Notes under the pieces: generated by a model
What the model saw: the letters and a program-made list of their open reading frames with translations, nothing else
Databases searched by the model: none
Told to the model about the DNA's origin: nothing
Source: an uncultured Microbacterium sp.
GTDB taxonomy: Bacteria > Actinomycetota > Actinomycetes > Actinomycetales > Microbacteriaceae
Length of the DNA: 21,283 nucleotides
Direction: 5' to 3'
Assembly (NCBI GenBank): GCA_947647645.1
Contig: CANSLE010000009.1
Span: 1-21,283 of the forward strand
Program-made: the position numbers and the translations under genes
Part shown: positions 1 to 9,324 of the stretch, piece after piece
Layout of the letters: every line of letters begins with the position of its first letter
How positions within the stretch are numbered: the stretch's first letter is position 1

Positions 1-2
1 TG

Positions 3-134
3 TCTCGACTTTCAGTCAGGAGCACTGCCCCCTACACAAACCATCTGACACGCCCCGGCGGCATGCACGACCCCACCGACATCACCGGAGGCCACTACGA
101 CCACCGCCGCATCACCGACAAAGAAGGAGCCTGA
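3..134 (+). CDS. C-terminal fragment of an unidentified protein (accessory region)
   Basis: A reading frame is open from the window edge to a TGA at 132-134, giving about 43 residues. The last part reads GGMHDPTDITGGHYDHRRIT and ends DKEGA. An in-frame ATG at 63 could start a tiny peptide, but a longer gene cut by the window edge is more likely. It sits 6 bp upstream of a DUF6112-like gene in the same direction, so it may belong to the same conjugative-element operon. I do not recognise the family. The start, the function and even whether it is coding are uncertain. Confidence 0.3.
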   Translation, partial: SRLSVRSTAPYTNHLTRPGGMHDPTDITGGHYDHRRITDKEGA

Positions 135-140
135 ACCGTC

Positions 141-368
141 ATGAACGTGTTCCCAGATTTCGACGGAGTCGACGGCATCGGCGACCTCAAAGAAGTCATC
201 GGCGATGTCCTCACCTTCATACTCGTCATCGCGGTGCTTCTGCTGATCGTGTCCGCGATCATCTGGGCCGTCGTCTTCGCGCACGGCAACCACGCCACCG
301 CGTCCAAAGCCCGCACCGGCCTCCTCGTCGCCCTCGGCGCCGCTCGTCGACATCCTCACCGACCCTGA
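141..368 (+). pseudogene. Truncated small membrane protein, DUF6112-like (ICE-associated)
   Basis: The ATG at 141 has an AAGGAG motif about 11 nt upstream. The product begins MNVFPDFDGVDGIGDL and has one strong hydrophobic segment at about residues 22-47. It then reads NHATASKARTGLLVALGA to about residue 67. From recall this matches the start of DUF6112 proteins, small membrane proteins found in conjugation modules of actinobacterial integrative elements and perhaps pilin- or channel-like. Those usually continue with a second hydrophobic segment. Here, after about base 342, the frame runs into the basic tail ARRHPHRP and stops, because a recombinase tail in another frame has been joined on. 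The second membrane segment is therefore missing and I call the gene broken. The family call is from memory. Confidence 0.55.
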
Positions 369-567
369 AGACCTCTACGCGAAAGCCGAACCCGCTGAAC
401 GCCGCATCTTCAACCAAGCGCCCTTCAAACGCATCGTCATCGACGACGACGAACGAGTCACGTACGAGCCAACCGACGCCGTCGCAGGCGTCTTCGCCCA
501 CCTCGACGCGGAGGTGCCAGAAGACCTGACCCCGGAAACGAACCTGCCCCGTGATCACGCGGGGTAG
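343..567 (+). pseudogene. C-terminal remnant of a serine site-specific recombinase
   Basis: This frame, different from the preceding gene, gives 74 residues and ends at TAG 565-567. It starts LVDILTDPEDLYAKAEPAER, continues with RIFNQAPFKRIVIDDDE and ends with an acidic, proline-containing tail. The pattern 'DP..LY..A....RR.FNQA.F.R..IDDD' is what I expect at the extreme C-terminus of resolvase/invertase-type large serine recombinases, after the recombinase and zinc-ribbon domains. No catalytic domain is present, so the fragment cannot be active. It begins abruptly at the junction with the truncated DUF6112-like gene and ends 22 bp from tRNA-Ala. This suggests the end of an integrated element, or what a deletion left of one. 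The recombinase assignment is by pattern recognition only. Confidence 0.6.
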
Positions 568-589
568 GTTTGGAACTTCTCAACTTATG

Positions 590-662
590 TGGAGCCTAGG
601 AGATTCGAACTCCTGACATCCTGCTTGCAAAGCAGGCGCTCTACCAACTGAGCTAAGGCCCC
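590..662 (-). tRNA. tRNA-Ala (anticodon TGC)
   Basis: Read on the minus strand, the 73 nt fold as a full cloverleaf. The acceptor stem GGGGCCT pairs with AGGCTCC and includes the G3-U70 wobble, the identity mark of alanine tRNA. The discriminator base is A. The anticodon loop CTTTGCAAG gives anticodon TGC, and the T arm contains GTTCGAATC. The CCA end is not encoded. It lies 12 bp downstream of tRNA-Ile in the same direction, so the two are probably co-transcribed behind the gyrase operon, as is usual in actinobacteria. Confidence 0.96.
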
Positions 663-674
663 GGACGGGGGTGG

Positions 675-748
675 TGGGGCTACCAGGACTTGAACCTGGG
701 ACCTCTTCATTATCAGTGAAGCGCTCTAACCGCCTGAGCTATAGCCCC
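675..748 (-). tRNA. tRNA-Ile (anticodon GAT)
   Basis: On the minus strand this 74-nt gene starts GGGGCTATAGCTCAG and ends TAGCCCCA. The acceptor stem GGGGCTA/TAGCCCC is a perfect 7 bp. The anticodon stem-loop CTTCA-CTGATAA-TGAAG gives anticodon GAT, for isoleucine. The T arm has GTTCAAGTC. The 3' CCA is not encoded. The Ile-Ala tRNA pair downstream of gyrA and a DUF3566 gene is the conserved actinobacterial arrangement. Confidence 0.96.
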
Positions 749-755
749 GTCCGGA

Positions 756-770
756 GGCGGCGTTGCCGCC
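756..770 (-). terminator. Weak GC hairpin after the DUF3566 gene
   Basis: GGCGGC and GCCGCC (6 bp, 3-nt loop) lie about 50 bp downstream of the DUF3566 stop and 8 bp before tRNA-Ile on the minus strand. There is no T-run. It could pause or process a transcript running from gyrA into the tRNAs, or have no function. Confidence 0.2.
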
Positions 771-817
771 GTCAACCTCCAAGACTTTACCCGACTCGCG
801 GGCAAACCGAAAATCGG

Positions 818-1219
818 TCAGTTGGAGGTGAATCCGACGAGCAGTCCGCCGGTCACCTTGACCATCAGGTTGTAGATTCCCGCGACCACCGCGCCCAGCA
901 CGGTGATCACGATGAGGTTGAGGATCGCGACCACCGAGGAGAACGCCATCACCTGCGCGAGGTTGATCACGTCGCTCAGCTTGAAGTTGTCGTCGAAGGC
1001 ACGGAAGAGGTCATCGAGCTTGCCGATGAGGCCGGTCGTGCTCAGCACCATGTAGACGAGGAAGCTCGCCACGACGGTGACGATCGCCAGGGCGACCGCC
1101 GCCAGGAAAGAGAGCTTCACGGCGGACCAGAAGTCCACGTAGACCAGGCGCAGACGCACCTGCTTGGCGCTGGTCTTGCTCGATGACTTCTTGGCGAGCT
1201 TGTCGGCTACCGTGCTCAT
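818..1219 (-). CDS. DUF3566 membrane protein downstream of gyrA
   Basis: This 133-aa protein has a lysine- and serine-rich cytosolic N-terminus (residues 1-25, with AKKSSSKTSAKQ) and two clear hydrophobic segments at about residues 33-60 and 88-118. The region between them reads IGKLDDLFRAFDDNFKLSDVI. The layout and the position after gyrA match DUF3566, the family of mycobacterial Rv0007. Its molecular role is not established as far as I know. The start codon overlaps the gyrA stop as ATGA, indicating translational coupling and co-transcription with gyrase. It is shorter than the mycobacterial homologue, which carries a longer proline-rich N-terminus. Confidence 0.88.
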   Translation of the reverse strand: MSTVADKLAKKSSSKTSAKQVRLRLVYVDFWSAVKLSFLAAVALAIVTVVASFLVYMVLSTTGLIGKLDDLFRAFDDNFKLSDVINLAQVMAFSSVVAILNLIVITVLGAVVAGIYNLMVKVTGGLLVGFTSN

Positions 1220-3795
1220 GCGTCAGTGTCACTTCCTTCGGGGCGCGAAGCGGGGGATTCTTCGGCGTCGGGGGCGGCGGGGTCCTGGTCCTGTTCCTGG
1301 CGGAGCGCTCGCTCCGAGTTCCGCGCGATCGCGAGGATGCGGTCGTCGTCATCAGGGCGGGCGAAAACCACTCCCATGGTGTCGCGACCCTTCGCAGGCA
1401 CCTCGGCCACCGCAGAGCGTACCACCTTGCCGCTGGCAAGAACCACCAAGACCTCGTCGTCCTCACCGACGATCAGACCGCCGGCCAGATCGCCCCGATC
1501 CTCGTTCAGCTTGGCGACCTTGATGCCGAGTCCACCGCGTCCCTGAAGGCGATACTGGTCCACCGCGGTGCGCTTGGCGTAGCCGCCCTCGGTGACAACG
1601 AAGACGAATGCGTCGTCCTTCGCGACCGAGGCCGACAGGAGCGTGTCGTCCTCACGGAACGACATCCCCTTCACACCCTCGGTCGACCGCCCCATCGGGC
1701 GCAGTGAGTCATCCGTCGCAGTGAAGCGCAGCGACATCCCGCGACGCGAGATGAGCAGGATGTCGTCGGTCTCGTCGACGAGGAGCGCACTGACGACCTC
1801 ATCGCCGTCCTCTTCCTCCTGCCCGCGCAGGCGAATCGCGATGATGCCGCCCTGACGGTTCGTGTCGTACTCGCTGAGGAAGGTCTTCTTGATCTTCCCG
1901 TCACGGGTGGCCAGCACGAGGTACTGCGCCACCTTGTAGTCGCGGATGTCGAGGATCTGCGCGATCTCCTCACCCGGCTGCAGGGCGAGAAGGTTGGCGA
2001 CGTGCTGCCCCTTGGCGTCGCGTCCCGCCTCGGGCACCTCGTACGCCTTGCACCGGTAGACGCGGCCCTTCGTGGTGAAGAAGAGCAGCCAGTGGTGGGT
2101 CGTCGTGACGAAGAAGTGCTCGACCACGTCGTCGGCGCGCAGCTGCGCGCCCTTCACACCCTTGCCACCGCGGTGCTGCGAGCGGTAGTTGTCGCTGCGT
2201 GTGCGCTTGATGTACCCGTCGCGGGTGACGGTGACGACCATCTCCTCTTCGGGGATGAGGTCTTCCATCGACATGTCGCCGTCGAAGCCGTGCAGGATGG
2301 TCGTGCGCCGCTCGTCGCCGAACTTGTCGACGATGCCCGTCAACTCCTCGGCGATGATCGTGCGCTGGCGGCCCGGGGTGACGAGGATGTCGTTGAGGTC
2401 GGCGATCTGGGCCTCGAGCTCGGTGGCCTCGTCGATGATCTTCTGACGCTCGAGGGCGGCCAGGCGACGCAACTGCATCGCGAGGATCGCGTCGGCCTGC
2501 ACGTCGTCGATCTCCAGCAGCGCCTTCAGACCCTCGCGCGCCTCGTCGACCGTGGGCGAACGACGAATGAGCGCGATGACGTCGTCCAAGGCATCCAGCG
2601 CCTTGAGGTAGGCGCGCAGGATGTGCATGCGCTCCTCGGCCTTGCGCAGGCGGAAGCGGGTACGTCGGACGATGACCTCGACCTGATGATCGATCCAGTA
2701 CGAGATGAAGCCGTCGAGCGCGAGCGTGCGCGGCACGCCGTCGACGATGGCCAGCATGTTGGCGCCGAAGTTCTCCTGCAGCTGCGTGTGCTTGTAGAGG
2801 TTGTTCAGCACGACCTTCGCGACGGCATCCCGCTTGAGGACGATGACGAGTCGTTGGCCGGTGCGGTCACTCGTCTCGTCGCGGATGTCGGCGATGCCGG
2901 TGATGCGGCCATCGCGGGCGAGATCGCGGATCTTCAGTGCGACGTTGTCGGGGTTCACCTGATAGGGCAGCTCGGTGATGACCAGGCACGTGCGCCCCTG
3001 GATCTCCTCGACGTTGACGACGGCACGCATCGTGATCGAGCCGCGGCCGGTGCGCTGCGCCTCCCGGATGCCCTTCGTGCCGAGGATCTGCGCGCCCGTC
3101 GGGAAGTCAGGACCATGAATGCGTCCCATGAGCGCCTCGAGCAGCTCCTCGCGCGAGGCATCAGGGTTCTCGAGTGCCCACAGCGCCCCGTCGGCGACTT
3201 CGCGCAGGTTGTGCGGCGGGATGTTCGTGGCCATGCCGACCGCGATGCCCACCGAGCCGTTGACGAGGAGGTTGGGGAACCGCGACGGCAGGACGACGGG
3301 CTCCTGCGTCTTGCCGTCGTAGTTGTCCTCGAAGTCGACGGTGTCCTCGTCGATGTCGCGGACCATCTCCATCGCCAGCGCAGCCATCTTCGTCTCGGTG
3401 TACCGAGGGGCGGCGGCGCCCTGGTTGCCGGGAGAGCCGAAGTTGCCCTGTCCTTCTGCGAGCGGGTACCGCAGCGACCACGGCTGCACGAGGCGGACGA
3501 GGGCGTCGTAGATCGCACTGTCGCCGTGCGGGTGGTACTGACCCATGACCTCGCCGACGACACGGGCGCACTTGTTGAAGCTCTTGTCGGGGCGGTATCC
3601 GCCGTCATACATCCCGTAGATGACGCGGCGGTGCACCGGCTTCAGGCCGTCTTCCACCCGCGGCAGGGCACGGCCGACGATGACGCTCATCGCGTAGTCG
3701 AGGTAGCTGCGCTGCATCTCGACCTGGAGGTCGACCTGGTCGATGTTGCCGTGGTTGTGGCCGGCGGTCGGGTCGGGGCGTTCTTCGTCAGTCAT
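1216..3795 (-). CDS. gyrA: DNA gyrase subunit A
   Basis: This 859-aa protein is the breakage-reunion subunit of gyrase, which forms an A2B2 tetramer with GyrB and introduces negative supercoils. The N-terminal domain contains HPHGDSAIYD (residues 88-97), the quinolone-resistance-determining region. Ser93 and Asp97 correspond to E. coli Ser83 and Asp87, the quinolone-susceptible state. The catalytic tyrosine is Tyr132 in APRYTE. The GyrA box in the C-terminal DNA-wrapping domain is QHRGGKG (540-546), a mild variant of the consensus QRRGGKG. A coiled-coil region lies at about 370-500. Length is normal, so there is no intein. It starts at ATG 54 bp after gyrB with GAGAG as a possible ribosome site, and ends in a 4-bp overlap with the DUF3566 gene. 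Confidence 0.98.
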   Translation of the reverse strand: MTDEERPDPTAGHNHGNIDQVDLQVEMQRSYLDYAMSVIVGRALPRVEDGLKPVHRRVIYGMYDGGYRPDKSFNKCARVVGEVMGQYHPHGDSAIYDALVRLVQPWSLRYPLAEGQGNFGSPGNQGAAAPRYTETKMAALAMEMVRDIDEDTVDFEDNYDGKTQEPVVLPSRFPNLLVNGSVGIAVGMATNIPPHNLREVADGALWALENPDASREELLEALMGRIHGPDFPTGAQILGTKGIREAQRTGRGSITMRAVVNVEEIQGRTCLVITELPYQVNPDNVALKIRDLARDGRITGIADIRDETSDRTGQRLVIVLKRDAVAKVVLNNLYKHTQLQENFGANMLAIVDGVPRTLALDGFISYWIDHQVEVIVRRTRFRLRKAEERMHILRAYLKALDALDDVIALIRRSPTVDEAREGLKALLEIDDVQADAILAMQLRRLAALERQKIIDEATELEAQIADLNDILVTPGRQRTIIAEELTGIVDKFGDERRTTILHGFDGDMSMEDLIPEEEMVVTVTRDGYIKRTRSDNYRSQHRGGKGVKGAQLRADDVVEHFFVTTTHHWLLFFTTKGRVYRCKAYEVPEAGRDAKGQHVANLLALQPGEEIAQILDIRDYKVAQYLVLATRDGKIKKTFLSEYDTNRQGGIIAIRLRGQEEEDGDEVVSALLVDETDDILLISRRGMSLRFTATDDSLRPMGRSTEGVKGMSFREDDTLLSASVAKDDAFVFVVTEGGYAKRTAVDQYRLQGRGGLGIKVAKLNEDRGDLAGGLIVGEDDEVLVVLASGKVVRSAVAEVPAKGRDTMGVVFARPDDDDRILAIARNSERALRQEQDQDPAAPDAEESPASRPEGSDTDA

Positions 3796-3849
3796 GGTGT
3801 TCTCTCGTGTCGTTCAGTCTCGACGTGCGACGGCCGGAGCAGCGCGCGA

Positions 3850-5889
<2,040 letters not shown>

Positions 5890-5929
5890 AGGTTTCGAGC
5901 GCTCCTGAATGGTCGATCAAAGACGCTTC

Positions 5930-5935
5930 ATTCTA
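5930..5935 (-). promoter_or_regulatory. Candidate gyrB promoter -10 element
   Basis: On the minus strand TAGAAT lies 41 bp upstream of the gyrB ATG in the only sizeable gap between dciA and gyrB. It fits the actinobacterial -10 pattern TANNNT. No convincing -35 hexamer is found at 16-18 bp. A -10 with weak -35 would suit a supercoiling-sensitive gyrase promoter, but that is inference. Confidence 0.4.
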
Positions 5936-6011
5936 CCCCCTGTCTGGGTCGAACAGCCCCAGAAAGGCCCTGTGGCGCCCTGAAATCGTTCGGGATGCCG
6001 CCGGACCCTCC

Positions 6012-6497
6012 TCAACCGTAGGTATCGCGTGGACCCCGCCCTGGAACGGCTCTGGGGCCCCATTTCCACGAGGGGACGTCCGGCCCGACGAATCGGACGT
6101 TCTGCACGCCGGCATCCGGGAACCGTCTCATCAGCTGGGTGACGATCTCCGCACGCATCAGCTGGAGGTTCTTCGCCCATGCGGTCGAGTCGCACTGCAC
6201 CGTGAGAAGTCCGTCGGCGAGGGCCACCGGTTGTGCATGACGCGCGGTCTCCTCCCCGGCGACGTCGGTCCACTGCAGCACGAGGTCCTCGCGAGCCAAT
6301 TGCACGTCCCAGCCCGACTGGCGGGTGAGGTCGGCCAGGACGTCGCCGACGCCGTGAGGGTCGCGCCCCGGGGCGAATGGCTGCTTGTCGTCGTCGTCGA
6401 GGGCTTTGCGCCTGCGCTTTCGCGCGGTGCGCGGCGACGGCTCCAGCCCGCGCAACCGCAGGTAGGTGCCGACGGTCTCGGGGATCTCGTCACTCAC
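6012..6497 (-). CDS. dciA: DciA-family (DUF721) replicative helicase loader/operator
   Basis: This 161-aa protein lies between recF and gyrB, the position of mycobacterial Rv0004. DciA proteins act with the replicative helicase DnaB in bacteria that lack DnaC/DnaI. The N-terminal 45 residues are charged and probably disordered (RTARKRRRKALDDDDKQ). The DUF721 fold covers about 50-140, with VLADLTRQSGWDVQLA, LQWTDVAGEETARHAQPVAL and DGLLTVQCDSTAWAKNLQLM; the W..VAG motif and the 'L.V...S..WA..L' strand are typical. The tail ends SWKWGPRAVPGRGPRDTYG. I chose the GTG at 6495-6497 because it overlaps the recF stop by 8 bp; an upstream extension would run deep inside recF. Confidence 0.88.
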   Translation of the reverse strand: MSDEIPETVGTYLRLRGLEPSPRTARKRRRKALDDDDKQPFAPGRDPHGVGDVLADLTRQSGWDVQLAREDLVLQWTDVAGEETARHAQPVALADGLLTVQCDSTAWAKNLQLMRAEIVTQLMRRFPDAGVQNVRFVGPDVPSWKWGPRAVPGRGPRDTYG

Positions 6498-7686
6498 CGT
6501 CGTCCCCGTCCCGGGCACTGTCGGCCACAATCGTCCCCGCGACCACCCGAACGGTCCGCGCGCGCAGCGCGCTCGACACGTCCTCCTCGACCGCGGCCGT
6601 GACGACGACCTGCTCATACCCCTCGACCAGCCCGGCCAAGCGTGCCCTGCGGTCGACATCGAGTTCGGCGAACACGTCGTCGAGGATCAATACCGGGTCG
6701 CCCAGCTGTGACTGCGCCCGCAGGAGCTGGGCCGACGCGAGGCGCAGTGCGAGCACCACCGACCAGGACTCCCCGTGTGAGGCGTATCCCTTCACCGGAA
6801 GTCCGCGCACCCGGAGGAGGAGATCGTCGCGGTGAGGACCCACGAGCGTGAGCCCACGCTCGAGCTCGGCGCCGCGACGTGCGGTGAGGGCATCGCGGAA
6901 CTGGCGCTGGATCTCCTCGGCACTCGCACCCGCCGCGGCGGGTCCATCCGCGGTCGACGTGGCATCGTCCTCGTCGTCCGGGTCCGCTCCGCCGATGGAG
7001 AGCCTCCACTCCAACTCGGGCCGGTGGTCGGCGCCGGCGATTGCGGTGTACGCCGAGGCCACGGGCCCGGCGAGATCCTCGGCGAGGGCGAGGCGGGCGC
7101 GGATGACGTCAGTCCCGAGCTGGACGAGCTTGTCGTCCCACACCTCCAGCGTCGACAGCGCGTCGCCGCGGATGCCGCGGGCCCGAGCGGACTTCAGCAG
7201 CGCAGTGCGCTGCTTGAGCACCCGGTCGTAGTCGGCGATCACGCCCGCCATCCGTGGAGCCCGCTGGATGAGCAGCTGGTCGGCGAACCGGCGGCGCGCG
7301 GAGGGATCGGACCGGACGATCTGGAGGTCCTCCGGTGCGAAGAGGACGACCTGAGCGTAACGCGGGAGCTCGGAGGTCTTGACCGGCGAGCCGTTGACGC
7401 GGGCCTTGTTGCTGCCGGAGCGGTTGAGCTGGGCCTCCAGCACCACGCGACGGTCGCCGTAGGCGAGGCGCATTCGCACGATCGCCGCATCCGCGCCGTC
7501 GCGCACCATCGGGGCATCCTGCGAAACCCGATGCGAGCCCAGCGTGGCGAAATAGCCGATGGCCTCGGCCAGATTCGTCTTGCCCTGCCCGTTACGACCG
7601 ACGAAGACGTTCGCGCCCGCAGACAGTGTCACGTCGGCGGCCGCATAGTTGCGGAAGTCCACGAGACTGAGCTGCTCCACGATCAC
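6490..7686 (-). CDS. recF: DNA replication and repair protein RecF
   Basis: This 398-aa SMC-like ATPase loads RecA at single-strand gaps with RecO and RecR. Walker A is GRNGQGKTN (30-38). The Q-loop region includes VLFAPEDLQIVRSDPSARRRF (115-134). The ABC-type signature is SHGESWS (303-309). Walker B is PVLILDDVFAELD (331-343). A GTG start at 7684-7686 gives MIVEQLSLVDFRNY, the usual RecF N-terminus. Between about residues 231 and 258 there is an acidic, alanine-rich insert (GGADPDDEDDATSTADGP) that looks like a flexible loop. The gene follows dnaN after 41 bp and overlaps dciA by 8 bp, so it is part of the dnaN operon. Confidence 0.96.
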   Translation of the reverse strand: MIVEQLSLVDFRNYAAADVTLSAGANVFVGRNGQGKTNLAEAIGYFATLGSHRVSQDAPMVRDGADAAIVRMRLAYGDRRVVLEAQLNRSGSNKARVNGSPVKTSELPRYAQVVLFAPEDLQIVRSDPSARRRFADQLLIQRAPRMAGVIADYDRVLKQRTALLKSARARGIRGDALSTLEVWDDKLVQLGTDVIRARLALAEDLAGPVASAYTAIAGADHRPELEWRLSIGGADPDDEDDATSTADGPAAAGASAEEIQRQFRDALTARRGAELERGLTLVGPHRDDLLLRVRGLPVKGYASHGESWSVVLALRLASAQLLRAQSQLGDPVLILDDVFAELDVDRRARLAGLVEGYEQVVVTAAVEEDVSSALRARTVRVVAGTIVADSARDGDDGE

Positions 7687-7727
7687 CGATCCAGCCTATG
7701 CGGCGGTGCCGACGCGCTGCCGACGGA

Positions 7728-8870
7728 TCAGCGCAGGAGCAGGTTCGGCTGCAGCAGGTACTTGAAGCTCTCCGGGGTGCCGGATGTCTGCGGGGTGATG
7801 AGCACCGGGCTGAGCTTGTTCGCATTGTCGCTCGAGGTGAACGTGATGCGCGCGAACTCGCTCTTGACCGCGCCGAGCGCCTCGAGCAAGTACTGCGGGT
7901 TGAGACCGAGCGTGACGTCGTCGCCGTTGAGGGTTGCGTCCACCGACTCGGTCGCGCGGGCCTGTTCGGTGCCGGAGGCGTCCATCGACACCCCGTCGGG
8001 TGTGAACGTGAACCGCAGCGGGGCGGAACGATCGAGAACGAGAGCCACGCGTCGCACGGCCTCGGCGAGCTCGGCGGTGTTGACCACGGCGTAGTGATCG
8101 GTCTGCTCCGGGAACAGGCGACGCACCGGTGGGAAGTTTCCCTTGATGAGCAGCGAGGTGACCGTCTTGTTGCCGGCGGTGAACGCGATGATCTCGCGAT
8201 CGCCCGACCCGGAGAAGGCCACTTGGATGTCACCGGAATGAGCGAAGGTCTTGCCCACCTCGGTGAGAGTGCGTGCGGGAACGAGGGCCGTGGTCGACTC
8301 GTCGCCGGCGACACCTCCGCCGTCCCAGTCGACATCGCGCAGAGCGACGCGGTAGCGGTCGGTGGCGACGAGGCTCAGCTGCGTGCCGGCGACCTCGAGC
8401 TGCACACCAGTCAGCACAGGGGTGACGTCGTCGCGGGAGGCGGCGAAGGCGACCTGTGCGATGGCGGTCGCGAAGTCCTCAGCGGGAACGAGCCCGGACT
8501 CACCGGAGACCTCGGGGATGGCGGGATATTCCTGGACCGGCATCGATGCGAGGGTGAACCGCGCAGAGCCGCAGGTGAGCACGATGCCGTCGTCCTCGCC
8601 GACCTCGATCTGGATCGGGGCGTTGGGCAGGCGGCTCGCGATCTCCGACAGCAGACGACCGTGTACGAGGATGGTGCCGGGCTCGTCGACGGTCGCTTCG
8701 ATCGTGGTCCGTGCCGACGCCTCGTAGTCGAACGCGGCGAGCGAGAGTCCGTCCTCGGATGCCTCGATCAGCACGCCCGCCAGGATCGGCTGAGGGTTCC
8801 GCTGCGGCAGGAGCTTGACGACGAACGAGACGGCCTCGCTGAACACATCGCGATTCACATGGAACTTCAC
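7728..8870 (-). CDS. dnaN: DNA polymerase III beta subunit (sliding clamp)
   Basis: This 380-aa protein encircles DNA as a dimeric ring and tethers the replicative polymerase. It starts MKFHVNRDVFSEAVSFVVKL and ends YLLQPNLLLR, both diagnostic of DnaN. Length fits three repeated clamp domains of about 125 residues each. Recognisable segments are TVDEPGTILVHGRLLSEI in domain 1 and LSLVATDRYRVALRDV in domain 2. The start is GTG (8868-8870) with GGGAG five nt upstream. It is separated from dnaA by 454 bp of origin DNA, and a -10-like TAGCAT lies 34 bp upstream. Confidence 0.97.
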   Translation of the reverse strand: MKFHVNRDVFSEAVSFVVKLLPQRNPQPILAGVLIEASEDGLSLAAFDYEASARTTIEATVDEPGTILVHGRLLSEIASRLPNAPIQIEVGEDDGIVLTCGSARFTLASMPVQEYPAIPEVSGESGLVPAEDFATAIAQVAFAASRDDVTPVLTGVQLEVAGTQLSLVATDRYRVALRDVDWDGGGVAGDESTTALVPARTLTEVGKTFAHSGDIQVAFSGSGDREIIAFTAGNKTVTSLLIKGNFPPVRRLFPEQTDHYAVVNTAELAEAVRRVALVLDRSAPLRFTFTPDGVSMDASGTEQARATESVDATLNGDDVTLGLNPQYLLEALGAVKSEFARITFTSSDNANKLSPVLITPQTSGTPESFKYLLQPNLLLR

Positions 8871-9276
8871 TGGCGCTCCCTTGACGGCGAGTAGGGCCCT
8901 CCCATGCTAGTGCCAGGGGTAGAGCGGATTGTCCCGGCATCCTCCCGCGACGCTCCGACACCCTCGCACCGACGAGGTGATCGAATCGGATCTTCTCAAA
9001 TAGGTCTCTGTCATGGTGTTAACGGCTGTGGAAACTGTGGACAACTCCGTCGATGCCAGTCGGGACAGGGAAACCACACGCGTGTAAGTTGTGGGCGCGC
9101 TGCGGAGAGCAGGTGCGGACGGGCTCGTGCGTCGACGTCTCGACATTCTTGTCATCCACAGCTCGACGCCATCGACTCACAAGAGTCCACCGGGATGCGG
9201 AGTTATCCACAGCCTTTCCACACTGTGCAGAACGCGCATATTCGCGCCTCTGTATGGACGGTGTCAAGGCCCGGAG
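8871..9276. other. dnaN-dnaA intergenic region: oriC lobe with DnaA boxes
   Basis: This gene-free stretch holds several 9-mers close to the DnaA box TTATCCACA. On the minus strand there are GTTTCCACA (9027-9035) and TTGTCCACA (9036-9044), directly abutting. On the plus strand there are TCATCCACA (9152-9160), a perfect TTATCCACA (9203-9211) and CTTTCCACA (9214-9222). A less GC-rich segment at about 8985-9025 (including TCTTCTCAAATAGG and GTGTTAACGG) could be the unwinding element. A 10-bp palindrome ACACGCGTGT lies at 9076-9085. In actinobacteria oriC is normally in the dnaA-dnaN gap, so position and boxes agree. Exact origin borders cannot be fixed from sequence alone. Confidence 0.8.
8904..8909 (-). 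promoter_or_regulatory. Candidate dnaN promoter -10 element
   Basis: TAGCAT on the minus strand is followed by GGG and lies 34 bp before the GTG start of dnaN, giving a leader of about 26 nt with the GGGAG site inside. The same nine bases TAGCATGGG occur upstream of trxB. The -35 region is poor. Confidence 0.35.
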
Positions 9277-9313
9277 ACGAAGAAGACCCCCGGCGTCCGG
9301 GGGTCTTCTTCGT
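9277..9313 (-). terminator. Strong hairpin terminator after dnaA
   Basis: A perfect 17-bp inverted repeat (9277-9293 and 9297-9313) encloses a 3-nt loop and starts 12 bp beyond the dnaA stop codon. The stem has a GC core (CCCCCGG/CCGGGGG) flanked by purine/pyrimidine arms, GAAGAAGA and TCTTCTTC. On the minus strand the distal arm ends CTTCTTCGT rather than in a pure T-run. It would stop dnaA transcription before the DnaA boxes. Confidence 0.8.
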
Positions 9314-9324
9314 CGTGGAGGCGA

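Noticed and set aside
12..558. Minus-strand open frames opposite the scar region
   Set aside because: Their translations are G/V/D/R-rich and lack motifs, whereas the plus strand gives recognisable family patterns.
6832..8894. Plus-strand open frames across recF and dnaN
   Set aside because: They are shadows of recF and dnaN without domains or start signals.
9076..9085. 10-bp palindrome ACACGCGTGT in the origin gap as a regulator site
   Set aside because: It is a short GC-rich palindrome expected by chance at this composition, and no second copy was noticed nearby.
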